DNA from: Datisca glomerata | Lineage: Eukaryota; Streptophyta; Magnoliopsida; Cucurbitales; Datiscaceae | Direction: 5' to 3' | Assembly (NCBI GenBank): GCA_003255025.1 | Contig: QANY01000230.1 | Span: 545,787-609,786, forward strand | Length of the DNA: 64,000 bases | In this document: piece by piece, positions 24,001 through 41,499 of the stretch | Layout: every line of letters begins with the position of its first letter | Position numbering within the stretch: position 1 is the first letter of the stretch | Made by a program: the position numbers and the translations under genes | The notes under the pieces: generated by a model | The model's database searches: none | Told to the model about the DNA's origin: nothing | Seen by the model: only the letters and a program-made list of their open reading frames with translations

Positions 24001-26216
24001 AAATTTTGTGATTTTTAGCAGTTTCCAACGATTTTAAAAATTCAAATTTTTTTATTGATGTGCAACATTAATTGACCTCCCTATAATTAATCATGTTTTA
24101 CAAATTATTCTGAGCATTAGTTATTTTCTTAATTTAAGCATATTTTATATTGATATATCCACTATATACCACTGATTTACCCGAAAGTCTGTGAAACACA
24201 CCATAACTATAACTAGATTAGAGCCATTTTGATCTACAATTATTGATAGCTATGGAAACCTACTATTTACCTAATACTTTTGAAAAACTTACATTTCTTA
24301 AAATGCCACTCCTAAAATTGTCTATTCCTAAAAATTCTCCTTATAAAATTTGAGGTTTTGGTAAGAATAACCATATTATAGAAATCATTAGCAAAAGTGT
24401 AAAAAATAGTAGCTACAAATATTGTCCAATAACTAATAGTATGTACCGACTGAAATAACCAATATCCTACCAACTCTAAATTGATTTTAAATTATCTAAA
24501 TTAAAAAAACGATCACTATCGTATATAAAAATATAGTGACCATTATTACATGTAAAACATTAAAAGAAGTCATGCACTATAATTCCCTTTAACTTATTCT
24601 AATATAGCTTTTTGTTGGAGTCCAATTTTTTTTAAAGCTTTTACTTTAGGCCTTTTTTCTAATACTAGTTAGGATATAAGTGTCATGCACATGATATATA
24701 CACTCTTTCTTATAATTTTGATTGTTTCTCATATATTAATATCCATATAAGTAAATATTTTGAATAAAATAAATTATGTAAATGAAAGAAAAATGCAAAA
24801 TTATAATTATTATTTTTGCAAGTCTTACTCATCAAATGAATTTCAATTGAGTAAATAATGATAGAAATAATTTTTTTAATGATAGAAATAATTTCTTAAT
24901 ATTTATGTGATTTATGGACTGGAAAATATTTTATTTTTTTAATTGATTGAGCTTTTCAAATAAATTTCATAGAGAACAAAAAACTTAATATTTAAATATA
25001 AAATTCAAATTAAGAGTAACAAAAAGATAAAAAAAAGTTTCGTCATGATATACTTCATTTATGAGAAATAAAAAATAAAAATGAACAAATAATAAGACTC
25101 AATAGATAATGTGATTTTTTTAAAATAAAACGAGAACAAAATCGTCAAAAAATGATTCATATTCATCTAACTTTTAATACAAATATAAATATGAAATATG
25201 CTTCTTGGAGTCTAAGCCCATTCAAAAAGGGGTCACGATTTTTTCTTCTTGTTAACATTTTATTTTAGTTTAAGGCTACATTATAAAAAAGAGGCCCCAT
25301 TCGACGTGTTCCTCAATTTTAAACCATAATTTTTTCTTGTTCACTCGCTAATTACATGAACAATGTAAATTATTTTTATTTTAAAATTTATATTATTTAA
25401 ATCTTTAGATAATGATAATTATAAAAATATATAACACTTGACAATTTTCTAAAATAAAATATTTTCTCCCAAAAACTTTTTAAATAACTTAAATCTTACC
25501 CTAACTAAAACACAAATTTAATTAAACATAAGTTGGGCAACAATTTTATTAGTATTTAAATTGATTACTCTTTATTCACAAATAATCTATCTCACAAGAA
25601 AAAATGAACAAATTGACAAAAAATAAGTTTAAAGTAATCAAGTAATTGACCAAATTGTAAGTGACAAAATCATGTGACAATTATTTATAGGTTATATGTT
25701 TTATGACTTATTAAAATGATTTGGCAAATTTACCTATTAATAATTGTCACATTATTTTATAATTTAAAACTTGATTAATTATTTAGTCAATGTAGAATTA
25801 CTCATTACCAAAACTACTGTAAAAAAGATAGACTAACTAAAATTTAATAAAAGATGCTTGACCAATCACTTTGTTTCCAAAAATAAGTAAACGAATTAAA
25901 AAATATTTATGCTCCAATATTTATGACCCGTCCATGTTCTCTCTCATCTTATACGATGCATCCATGATTATTCTAGGGCCCCAGTTGTTTCACCCTATCA
26001 TCCTTCATAATCTTGTTGTAATCCTTTTGTAATTGAGTTTTTATGTTGTTTGGAGTAATTTTAATAAGGCTGCAATCCTAATTTGCATGTCTTTGAGGCA
26101 ATTGAATTGCAGAATAAAATGAAAGCAATCATAATTTACAATGACATTGCAATTCTAATATCAAACAAAATTATTTTCGTACCACCATTGACATATTCTT
26201 TCTCACACTTTCTCTC

Positions 26217-26660
26217 TAATTTTATTAATTTAATTAAAATTAACTTTATTAATATTTAGTTTAGCAATATTAATTTATTAAGATATTAATAAAAATAAGT
26301 AAAAATTTTGTTAAATTTTCAAGTGAAAATATTTTTTTTATTATATCACTTGCTTTATTAATTTAACTACAATTATTTTCTTAAAATTTAGACCATCATT
26401 ATCAATTTATTTAAAATTTAATTACAATTAATTTTTGAAATTTTAATTAAAATATTGAATTTTTTTATTAATTTAATTAAAATTAAATTTATTAAAGTTT
26501 AGTCTAGAAATATTAATTTATTTAAATATTAATAAATTTTCTAATTAAAATATTGATAAAATTATATTTTATTATATTTTTTATTTTATTAATTTGATTA
26601 AAAATATTTTGTAAATTTAGTCTAGCATTATTAATTTATTTAAATATTAATTAAAAATTA
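26217..26660 (+). repeat. About four diverged tandem copies of a ~120-bp AT-rich unit
   Basis: Each unit carries ttattaatttaattaaaat, then ttagtctagcaatattaa (variable), then ttatttaaatatt. Copies start near 26219, 26353, 26465 and 26584. The array lies within the probable Harbinger-type element. Confidence 0.55.
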
Positions 26661-26862
26661 ATGTTAAAATTGCACGTCAAAATATTTTTAGATAATATAT
26701 AACTAAAAGGGTATTTGAGCATCTTTCTGTTATTTACACAAATTTACAACAAAAGTTAACCTGTACTGAACATAACAATCATTAATTGTCACTCATCACA
26801 TCATATATCACCATGCATAACTAAACATGACAATCCTATTTTTTAAGCAATTGAATTGCACA

Positions 26863-27771
26863 CAGGGGCGGATTTACCTTGTGACCAGAAGGGGCATGTG
26901 CCATCATTGACCCCTCGATTTTTTTATGTTTTCGATAACAACTGCTTTGTATGGTATTTTATGATTATTTTGTAGTGTCCTCATTGTGGATTATGATATA
27001 GTCCATTGGTAATTGGCCTTTTTTTAAAAAAGAGAAATCTTAAGTTCAAGTCCTACTATCTTCAATTTGATAACGTCTCTATCTTTTCATTGTTTTTTTG
27101 TATTTATGATTTTACTGATGTTTGTTATTAAATTTAACTTATTTGTGTCCAATTACTTGCGTTTAGTTTTTTACATGACCTCATTTACTCAATTTTTTTT
27201 GTCTAATATTACTTTTATTTTACTTTCCCATAAATTTGATTATTTTTTGTTAGATATTATTGTTTCATTGTATAATTTGTTTAAGTATGTTTCTTACTCG
27301 TAAATACACAATTTCTATTGTTTCATTTAACACGTATTAATCAAAGTTAGATAGTTATATATTATTTTTAGTACTCTTAAATCAAATATAATTTGAATAA
27401 AAAACTATGAACTTGGATATTAATTTAAATGCATAACTTATCCGACATTTTTATTTATTAACAGTACGTTAGAATCTATGATTTCTTAGAAATTGCTGCT
27501 TTCTATTTCATTTTTCTTAAATTTGGTTATAATAGGGTAATCACACGCCATTGTTTGTGATTGAAAGAAAAAAAAGAACATAATCATTAATTATTGATAT
27601 AATCAATTATCTTGATAATATCAATAAGAATTAACTAGTGAGAAAGAATGAAGTATCTTAAAATAATTGTAATAAAAGAATATATGAATTTCCAGGAAAA
27701 AATTTATAAATTCGACATTAATATTATTATGTCTCATGGTGCCCCAAACTAAATTTTTGGATATGTCGTTG
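26863..27771. mobile_element. hAT-like non-autonomous element
   Basis: It begins caggggcggatttacc with ggggcatgtgcc shortly after. It ends ggtgccccaaact...ggatatgtcgttg, so both ends carry a CA(G/A)-start and an inner ggggca block in inverted orientation, a pattern common in plant hAT elements. The flanking octamers attgcaca and attgcatg agree at 6 of 8 positions. It interrupts a caattgaattgcatg-type stretch of the outer element. There is no transposase. Confidence 0.45.
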
Positions 27772-27844
27772 ATTGCATGCAATTGAATTAACATCAATTG
27801 AATTGCGATGATCATTATAGATTGTGCGAACCAAACGGCCCCTA

Positions 27845-28281
27845 ACAACTATATACTTCTTATTTAGTGAGTTTAATCGATCAGATGAATTTTATTATCA
27901 CTCACATTTATCAGGAGGGTAATCTGGTTACAAATTGTTTGGCGTCCAAGACATCTAGTATAGTTACTCCTACTTGGTGAATAGATGCTCTGAAATTTTA
28001 TTCTTTGTTTATTTATGATGATGTATATAACAAACATTTTGATTTGTTATTTATGTTTTTTACTTTTTTATTTTAGTTTAATAATATGTTGAGTTAAATT
28101 AGATGATGAAGTTGTTATGAATGTATTAGTGTGGATGAGATATTCCGATACATATACTGATTTCGATCAATAACTTTATTTAAAAAACATTTAGTTCAAT
28201 ATTATAGAGTAATTTAGTTTTGCCTAATTCGAAGCTTTATTTATGAAGGGAATAGTTTGGTTGGGCAATTGAGTAGATAGC
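27845..28281. other. AT-rich intergenic sequence
   Basis: Nothing recognisable was seen on either strand. Confidence 0.4.
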
Positions 28282-28329
28282 GGGGGGGGGGGGGGGGGGG
28301 NNNNNNNNNNNNGGGGGGGGGGGGGGGGG
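28282..28329. repeat. G homopolymer interrupted by a 12-base gap of N
   Basis: About 19 G, then 12 N (28301-28312), then about 17 G. This is a sequencing or assembly gap inside a poly(G) run; the true length is unknown. Proline-repeat frames on the other strand here are artefacts. Confidence 0.9.
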
Positions 28330-35495
<7,166 letters not shown>

Positions 35496-35857
35496 GCAGG
35501 TGTTATTCTGCAGACTTGTATGAGATTTCAAATGCTAGATCAACATCTTGGCATCAACATCAACCGAACGACACTTTTGGAAGAAATTTTTCGGAAGAAA
35601 TTCGCCAAAGGTAAGGATCAAAGCTTTTTATTAACCGAGAAACAAACAACCGAGTGAATTCCAAGAAACAACACGATGGTTTTGGAAGATCATTTTTTTA
35701 TTATCTCTAGGGTTTCGATGATTTCGATTGTAGCGAAGAAGGTAAATAGACTATGGAGTTGATGCTACAGGCTTGCAATTTATGTACAGTACCACTACTT
35801 ATTATGGCTGCGCTTATACAGTTTGCATGATATTCATATATACTCTAATTCTTTCCT

Positions 35858-35863
35858 AATAAA
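35858..35863 (+). terminator. Candidate poly(A) signal of the BSK gene
   Basis: AATAAA about 365 bp after the stop codon, inside an AT-rich 3' UTR. It is the clearest hexamer before the next transposon at 35930. Confidence 0.5.
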
Positions 35864-35929
35864 AGTGGGTGCTTCACTTTTGTGTTGATTTCTCTGTTAG
35901 CTTTTGTAGTTCTTTGTGTTTAGGTTTTT

Positions 35930-36310
35930 GGGATAATTATACTTTATTTCTTTAAACTATCACTAATATACACTTTAAATTATAAACTTTGAAACGTTAT
36001 AGCTTAAACTCTAAACTATCTGAAATTCATAATTTTAATATTATATGTAACTGTCTAATGCAAGTTAGTTTTTTAACAAAACGATGTCGTTTTTCTCTAT
36101 CTGATTATGTTATCTGAATAGATAAAAGATTGTCGTCTCAGATAGAAAAAAATGACATCGTTTTGTTAAAAAATTATAGTGTAGTAGACGAAGTTATATA
36201 TAGAGTTAAAATTGTGAGTTTCAAATGGTTTAGGATTTAAATTGCAACGTTTTAAAATTTATGATCTAAACTATTAGTGATAGTTTGAGAAGGTAAAATG
36301 TATTTTTTCC
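35930..36310. mobile_element. Mutator-type foldback MITE
   Basis: Nearly the whole 381 bp is an inverted repeat. The left arm runs through aaactatcactaatatacac and a block ending cgatgtcgtttttc; the right arm mirrors these with gacatcgttttg and ctattagtgatagttt. Flanking nonamers taggttttt and tagattttg agree at 7 of 9 positions, as expected for Mutator-type insertions. It lies just beyond the BSK 3' UTR. Confidence 0.65.
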
Positions 36311-36319
36311 TAGATTTTG

Positions 36320-37061
36320 TCTTTATTTTTCTATGTTTTTGATGGCATTGTTTTAAAAATTTGAGACAAACAAAAAAAGTTAAAATGTGCTTGGAGTCTC
36401 TTACAAAATCTATAGAAACTCGGACAAAAAATGTGAAAATAAGAAAACAAATTGGAATGATAGGACATACGTCTTCTAAACTTTTAGTATAGCTTCAACA
36501 CCTATTTCCACATCTTTCTACTTTGACAAATTTTCTCGTGAATTTAGGTGCATGGGACATGTCGTTCACGTTATTTTTTAGATCATGTTCCTTTTTTTAG
36601 AAATAGAAATTTTATTCCTTTGAAATTTAATTTAGACGTCTATGAGACCATGAAATATTTGGTCTAATACTAATCTAGTCGACTTACTAGGAACATGAAG
36701 GCAAACTGATAGCTCACAATTCTTGACTTCTTCAGACCAACACTTACACCACTAGAAGAACTAGCTCGAGTGGTGGAAAAAAAACACCATAAATCTAAGA
36801 AAGCTCTTTTTACATGATGACAATGATTACGAATAAAAAATAACCGTGAAGAAAAATGAAAATAATATATCTCTAAAAACGATTTACAAGAGATACGATC
36901 ATGAAAAAAGAGAGAGAAAGATGACGAAGAGGTATGTTTATGTTTCTATATGTTATTATACTTTCGAAGGCTTACATTTGGACAAACCATTTACATGCAA
37001 CAAATAAATTAGGGGTCCAAACTCACCATGAGAGATGAGAAAAAAATATGTGAAAATGAAG
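36320..37061. other. Intergenic sequence
   Basis: No gene or clear repeat was seen between the MITE and the tRNA gene. Confidence 0.4.
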
Positions 37062-37133
37062 AGGGCCCAACCGGGTTCGAACCGGTGACCTCTTGATCTG
37101 CAGTCAAATGCTCTACCACTGAGCTATGGACCC
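37062..37133 (-). tRNA. trnC-GCA: tRNA-Cys (anticodon GCA)
   Basis: The 72-nt minus-strand sequence folds as a cloverleaf. The acceptor stem pairs GGGTCCA with TGGGCCC (one G-T pair), with discriminator T. The D arm contains TAGCTCAGTGG (A box), the anticodon loop is CTGCAGA with GCA at 37099-37101, and the T arm is CCGGTTCGAACCCGG (B box). There is no intron and no encoded CCA, as in nuclear genes. T runs downstream on the minus strand serve as a pol III terminator. Confidence 0.97.
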
Positions 37134-38405
37134 CTTTGTTGTTAATGCAACTTCATAATTCAACTAAATTTTAAATACCACCGATTTTAATGATTTCAAC
37201 AAAAAGTTCCGAAGATGAAAATATTACTACCACCCGACTAAATCAAACCTAAAATGATGAGTTTGGTAGGTTATTTATGATACGTCGATTTGGCATTATT
37301 GTGAAACCAAATATCATATATAAACGACGTTCGTTTATCCATCTTTAGTTTCTCTTCTATACTTCTTCATACAGACGTTTTGATTATCTTACCCCCATAT
37401 ATAATCTGAAAAAAATTTATGGTTGTAGTAATTTTACCCAAAAATGCCGAACTTCTCCTCCCTCCATTCTCCTTCGCGAATTTAAGGTTAAGGACTTCGT
37501 CTTCTGCATCTTCTTCTCTTCGTCTTCTGCGTCTTCTGAGTTCTGTGTCTTCTTCGTCTTCTGAGTTTCGCGTCTTCTTCTCTCGAGTACGTGAGTCCTC
37601 CTTCGCCTCCTTCGCGATTCCTTCTTCTGCTCTCGGTGCTCTTAGTCTCTTACTGATTTATGCCTTAGATCTACTGCTCTATGCGTTTAGATTTGTTGTT
37701 TACTGCGTTTAGATCTAAGTCTGTTCTATGCTTTAGATCTATTGCTCTATGCTTTATATCTGTTTATATTTTTTGTTACTGAGGTTCTTCTCCGTCCGTT
37801 CTATGCTTTAGATCTAAGTCTGTTCTATCTTTTTGTTACTAAATTTATAATTCTTGTTTAGTTTTTTACTGCTCTATACTTTATATCTGTTTATATTTTA
37901 ATGCTAAGAAATGTTGATCTAAGTCTGTTTTACTGCTCTATTCTTTAGATCGTTACTGAATTTCCTTGTAGATCTGTTCTGTATGCTTTACTTGTAGATC
38001 TGTTCTGTGGTGAATTTTGTCTTAATAGGTTCTTGTTATTTTGTTTATGTCATTCAGTTAATAGATATCAGATGACAGATGCTGATGAGAAAGTTACTGA
38101 TACTGAAAATACTGGAAATGTGAATGACTCATATAAGTATGAAAATTTTCGGTTTAAGGATGAAAATCTACTAAAAATAAACTGTTCTTGAATCTGCCTC
38201 TCAGCCGATGATTTGGTTTGGTTCGATTTTTTCCTAAATAATTGATAGAACCGAATCAAATCAATTACACCGTTAGAAAATAGGCATTTCTTTATAGGAT
38301 AGTTGAATGTCACCTGATGTTAGGCTCCTTTAACCCGTTGAATAAAAAAATAAGGGCTTAGACTAACTTGGTGCGGGAAATGAAAAAAAATTAAAATTAT
38401 TATTA
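37134..38405 (+). other. Possible orphan 5' gene end: CTTCGTCTTCTG repeats, leader intron-like repeats and a 39-codon ORF
   Basis: 37496-37600 is an imperfect repeat of cttcgtcttctgcgt units. 37660-38000 repeats short blocks such as tgctttagatctaagtctgt and tactgctctat, like some plant leader introns. An ATG at 38072 opens MTDADEKVTDTENTG up to a stop at 38191, after a credible acceptor (gtcattcag). It resembles the first exons of a gene cut off before the Mutator-like element. No family is recognised and no downstream exon was found. Confidence 0.3.
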
Positions 38406-38414
38406 TTATTATTA

Positions 38415-40136
38415 GGGTAAACTATGGTTTGACCTTTATTAGGGTAGTTTTTATTTTAGATCTTTCACTTTAAAAATTTGTAAAGTAGATCATACAGTCA
38501 CATTTTGCATTCACGTTAGACCTTTGGTAGCATGGTTCGTCATGTTCTACCTATGTGGCATTACGTGGCGAGTAGTTTAATATCATGTCATCTTGTTAAT
38601 TTATCCAGTTGTCACGTTAAATGCATTATCGAAAATACCCTTAATTCCCCCATTCTTTCTAGTTTCTTGAGTTCTTTTTTTTTTTACTTTTTCAACTATT
38701 TCTCTCTCCCTCATCTCTTTCTCGTTCGAATACCTCTTTCCCCATCCCCATGCCCTCATTTCTCTCCCTCCCTCATCCCTTACTCCATTTTCGTTCAAAA
38801 TTTTCCCTTTCATTTTCGTTTAATTTTCCCTAGAAAGTTTCTATTTCTGCAAACCTCTACGTCTCATTTCTAGAAATCAGACTTTGAGAATGAAAAATTG
38901 GGATTACCTGAAGTTAATGGCATTAAGCTCAAAAGGTCTTTAGACTGTGAATGAGAAGAAATCTCTAACCACATAAAGATGATGAACGATAATGAAATTT
39001 GAAGATCAATTATTCAGTTGACTCCATAAAATGAATTCAAATATATGCTCAAATGAACAAATTTAATCATCTCAGCATAAACAAACATATACCAAGGTGA
39101 TTACTGATTGATTGAGACTACTCACAAGTTCTTAATCAAATATTGTACTAATTATTGATTTGTCTTATGACGAATCATTTTAGGGGAAAGTCGCAATACC
39201 AGGAATCGCCCTCAAATCGTACTCTGAATCATCAATGTAAACCGTTCGGGATCGATTATCGATCTGTAGTTGAGAGTTGGAGTAACCAATGTTGATGACT
39301 GATGAAGATTCAACTAGAGTAAGGATTGGGTCGTCGATTTTGAGGGGTTTGAAGTGGTTTTAGATTATCGAGAGGGTTATTGAGCTCAAAAAGCATGCTT
39401 TGAACCCGATCAGAAAGATTAGAAGGATTGTAATGGTTTGTATCATAGGCCAGATGCGAAATACCGTCTTTTTGAGCTGTCCCCATCACCATCTCAAGTT
39501 GCACGAGCTTCTGTGCCATATTTGTCATGTCCGATGCCCTAACTCTGTAACCCAAAATCATCAGTGACTCATCCACACCCCCTCCATCTTGTTCTTCCTC
39601 CCACATCTTCACCTTCCCGCTCAACGCTGATGAACACTCCGGCTTCGAAACACCGCTTTCACTGCCGTATGCAGCTCTTCCAGACCCCTCTTCATGCTCC
39701 CTCTTCATTTTATTTACTTAGAGCACTTCAAAGGCTACAACCATTTGAACCAAACAAATGATTCTCTTTGATTGGTGTTTCACAACTCAGTCTCTCTCTT
39801 GCTCTCTCTCTCTAGCAGACAAAGAAGAAGGTGATAAGAAGTGGTGAGAGAAGGAAGGAGAGGGAACTCAGGGAAGAAGAAAGAAAATGGGCGGGGGGGG
39901 ATTATGGGTATTTTGGGTAATTCATCTTAAGTGGCAGTTAGGTAAATTAAAAAGATGACATGACGTTAAACTACTAGCACGTAGGCATACTGTGATTATT
40001 TTTAAGTGGAGATGCTACGGACGGTTTAACATGAATGTAAAATGTAACTGTAGGATCTACGTTATAAATTTTTAAAGTAAATTGTCTAAAATAAAAATTG
40101 TCCCAAACTGCAGGGGAAAACTATAGTTTATTACCC
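38415..40136 (-). mobile_element. Mutator-like element (Pack-MULE) carrying a DELLA gene fragment
   Basis: Inverted terminal repeats of about 240 bp (38415-38660 and 39895-40136) pair GGGTAAACTATGG with GGGTAATAAACTATAG and stay alignable through tttttattttaga, actttaaaaattt, gtagatc and catgtcatctt blocks. A 9-bp direct repeat ttattatta flanks both ends (38406-38414 and 40137-40145). It is perfect but lies in TTA-rich DNA, so it is slightly ambiguous. No transposase is present. The interior holds the 5' leader and N-terminal coding part of a DELLA gene on the minus strand. Confidence 0.78.
39186..39708 (-). pseudogene. Captured DELLA-protein N-terminal fragment (no GRAS domain)
   Basis: DELLA proteins repress gibberellin responses; their N-terminal DELLA/VHYNP region binds the GID1 receptor. 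The minus frame has a natural-looking start (MKREHEEGSG) and runs 132 codons. It contains KMWEEEQDGGGVDESLMILG (DELLA motif position, residues 46-50 read DESLM), MAQKLVQLEMVMGTAQKDG, and NHYNPSNLSD (normally VHYNP, residues 91-95), then QSMLFELNNP. The frame stops at 39310. Homology resumes in another frame to about 39186 (SEYDLRAIPG), then ends. About 180 bp of pyrimidine-rich leader upstream (to about 39890) looks captured too. The GRAS domain is entirely absent. Whether the 132-codon ORF is expressed is unknown; key motif changes suggest decay. Confidence 0.8.
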
Positions 40137-40150
40137 TTATTATTATTTGT

Positions 40151-40433
40151 TGTAAATACATAAGTTAGATGTCATCATTTTTTACTCTCAAATTTTCTAA
40201 CTCTCTCCACTCCTAACTCTTCTGTTCTTAACTCTCCCATTTACGTTAGAAGTAAAACTCCTAGATAAATATTGTAAGTTTTTTTGTTATATGTTTCTCT
40301 TATGTTGCCTATAAAAGGAAGATGTCGCCCATGAATAACATCAAGAAAAATAATTGGTTCTTTCTTCATCTTCTTCTTTATTCTTAAGTTAATTTATTTC
40401 TTGAATTCTTGATTCATCTTATATTTTCTAACA
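40151..40433 (+). repeat. 5' LTR of the Ale/Retrofit-like element
   Basis: TG...CA ends (tgtaaataca to tctaaca), 283 bp. Contains cctataaaagg, a TATA-type box near 40310, and is closely similar to 44633-44960. Confidence 0.82.
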
Positions 40434-40483
40434 CGTTATCAACATGAAGCTTTGACCACAATTTATTATTAAAAGATCTAGAA

Positions 40484-41400
40484 ATGTCAAATCTTACGAA
40501 ACTCAAGTTCATTGCTCTCGACATTTCAGGCAACAATTATTTATCATGGACTCATTATGCGAAAATTCACCTTGATGCCATGAACCTGAGGAATACAATT
40601 AAAGAAGGAAATCAAGCATCCCCGTAGGATCAAGCAAAAGCTGTGATGTTCATTCGCCACCATTTACATGAAGGATTGAAAACTGAATATCTCACTGTAA
40701 AAAATCCTCTTAATCTCTATAAGAGTTTAAAGGACATATATGACTATCAGAAAATTGTAATACTTTTAAATGCTTGTTATGACTGGATGCACATGATTTT
40801 GCTAGATTATAAATCAATTATGAATATAACTCTGCATTATTCAGAATTAGTTGACAATTAAAATTATGTGGAGAACTTGTCACTGGAGAAGATATGGTAG
40901 AGAAATATTCTGAACATCGAGAGCGTGTGTTTAAGAAATATTCTGAATTAATCTCTTGCCTACTTGTTATTGAGCAAAATAATGAGTTTTTAATGAAAAA
41001 CCATCAATCTCACCTAACTGACTCAACACCATTCCCAGAAGTGAATGCTACATCATTTAGTAATCGTGGGTGTGGGTGTTGACATCACCATGGTCGAAGT
41101 AATCAACATTGTAGTGGTCATAATCATTAATAGTAAATCATATGATTATCAGAATAAGAAAAATACACCATACCACCAAGTGGATGAAAAACATGAAAAT
41201 GAAAGGGTTCAGAGAATAAGCCTTCCAGGAATTATGAAGAAGTTTGTTATAAGTGTGGCATGAAAGGTAACTGGTCATGTACCTACCATACGTCTGGCAT
41301 TTGGCTGACCTATATCAAGCTTCTATGAAGGGAAAAAGGAAAGAGATTGAAATGAATTTTGCCGATCATAATAATTCAGTTGATTACTTGATGGAATAAA
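40484..41400 (+). pseudogene. copia gag remnant
   Basis: The first frame starts MSNLTKLKFIALDISG followed by NYLSW, the standard opening of Ale/Retrofit gag. After a stop at 40626 the next frame (40643-40861) holds RHHLHEGLKTEYLTVKNPL. Later pieces (40894-41082) retain the HRERVFKKYSELISCLL block. The zinc knuckle near 41250 (YKCGMKG) is partly visible. Multiple frame breaks. Confidence 0.75.
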
Positions 41401-41499
41401 TAGTATATATGCATTACTTCATATGTCTTAGGTGAGAAGAAAATATTGGAGAAACTTACGTCTTTGTCCTCTGGGTTATATTATGCAATTATAAGTTCA

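Larger units (their letters stand above)
21976..25975. other. AT-rich non-coding region
   Basis: No gene found on either strand. It holds a diverged duplication (about 22755-22890 versus 22982-23115) and a cluster of short direct and inverted repeats (23625-24000), listed separately. Hints of decayed hAT-type ends (ggggccc near 23240, aggcccc near 25293) are too weak to call. Confidence 0.5.
25976..27841. mobile_element. Probable Harbinger-type non-autonomous element containing a nested insertion
   Basis: The right end reads gcgaaccaaacggccc and the left end gggccccagttgtttcac, which are imperfect inverted termini. CTA lies on both sides (25973-25975, 27842-27844), a plausible 3-bp target duplication. 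Near both ends there are caattgaattgc-type palindromic blocks (about 26100 and 27780-27806). No transposase was seen; the plus frame at 27067-27303 and minus frame at 27621-27848 are AT-rich and featureless. The boundary call is tentative. Confidence 0.4.

Noticed and set aside
23190..25330. A large hAT element between ggggccc-like and aggcccc-like blocks
   Set aside because: No matching terminal repeats or 8-bp duplication could be found, and no transposase residues.
38532..38873. 113-codon plus-strand ORF as a signal-peptide protein
   Set aside because: It spans the terminal inverted repeat and pyrimidine-rich tracts of the Mutator-like element; no family and low-complexity composition.
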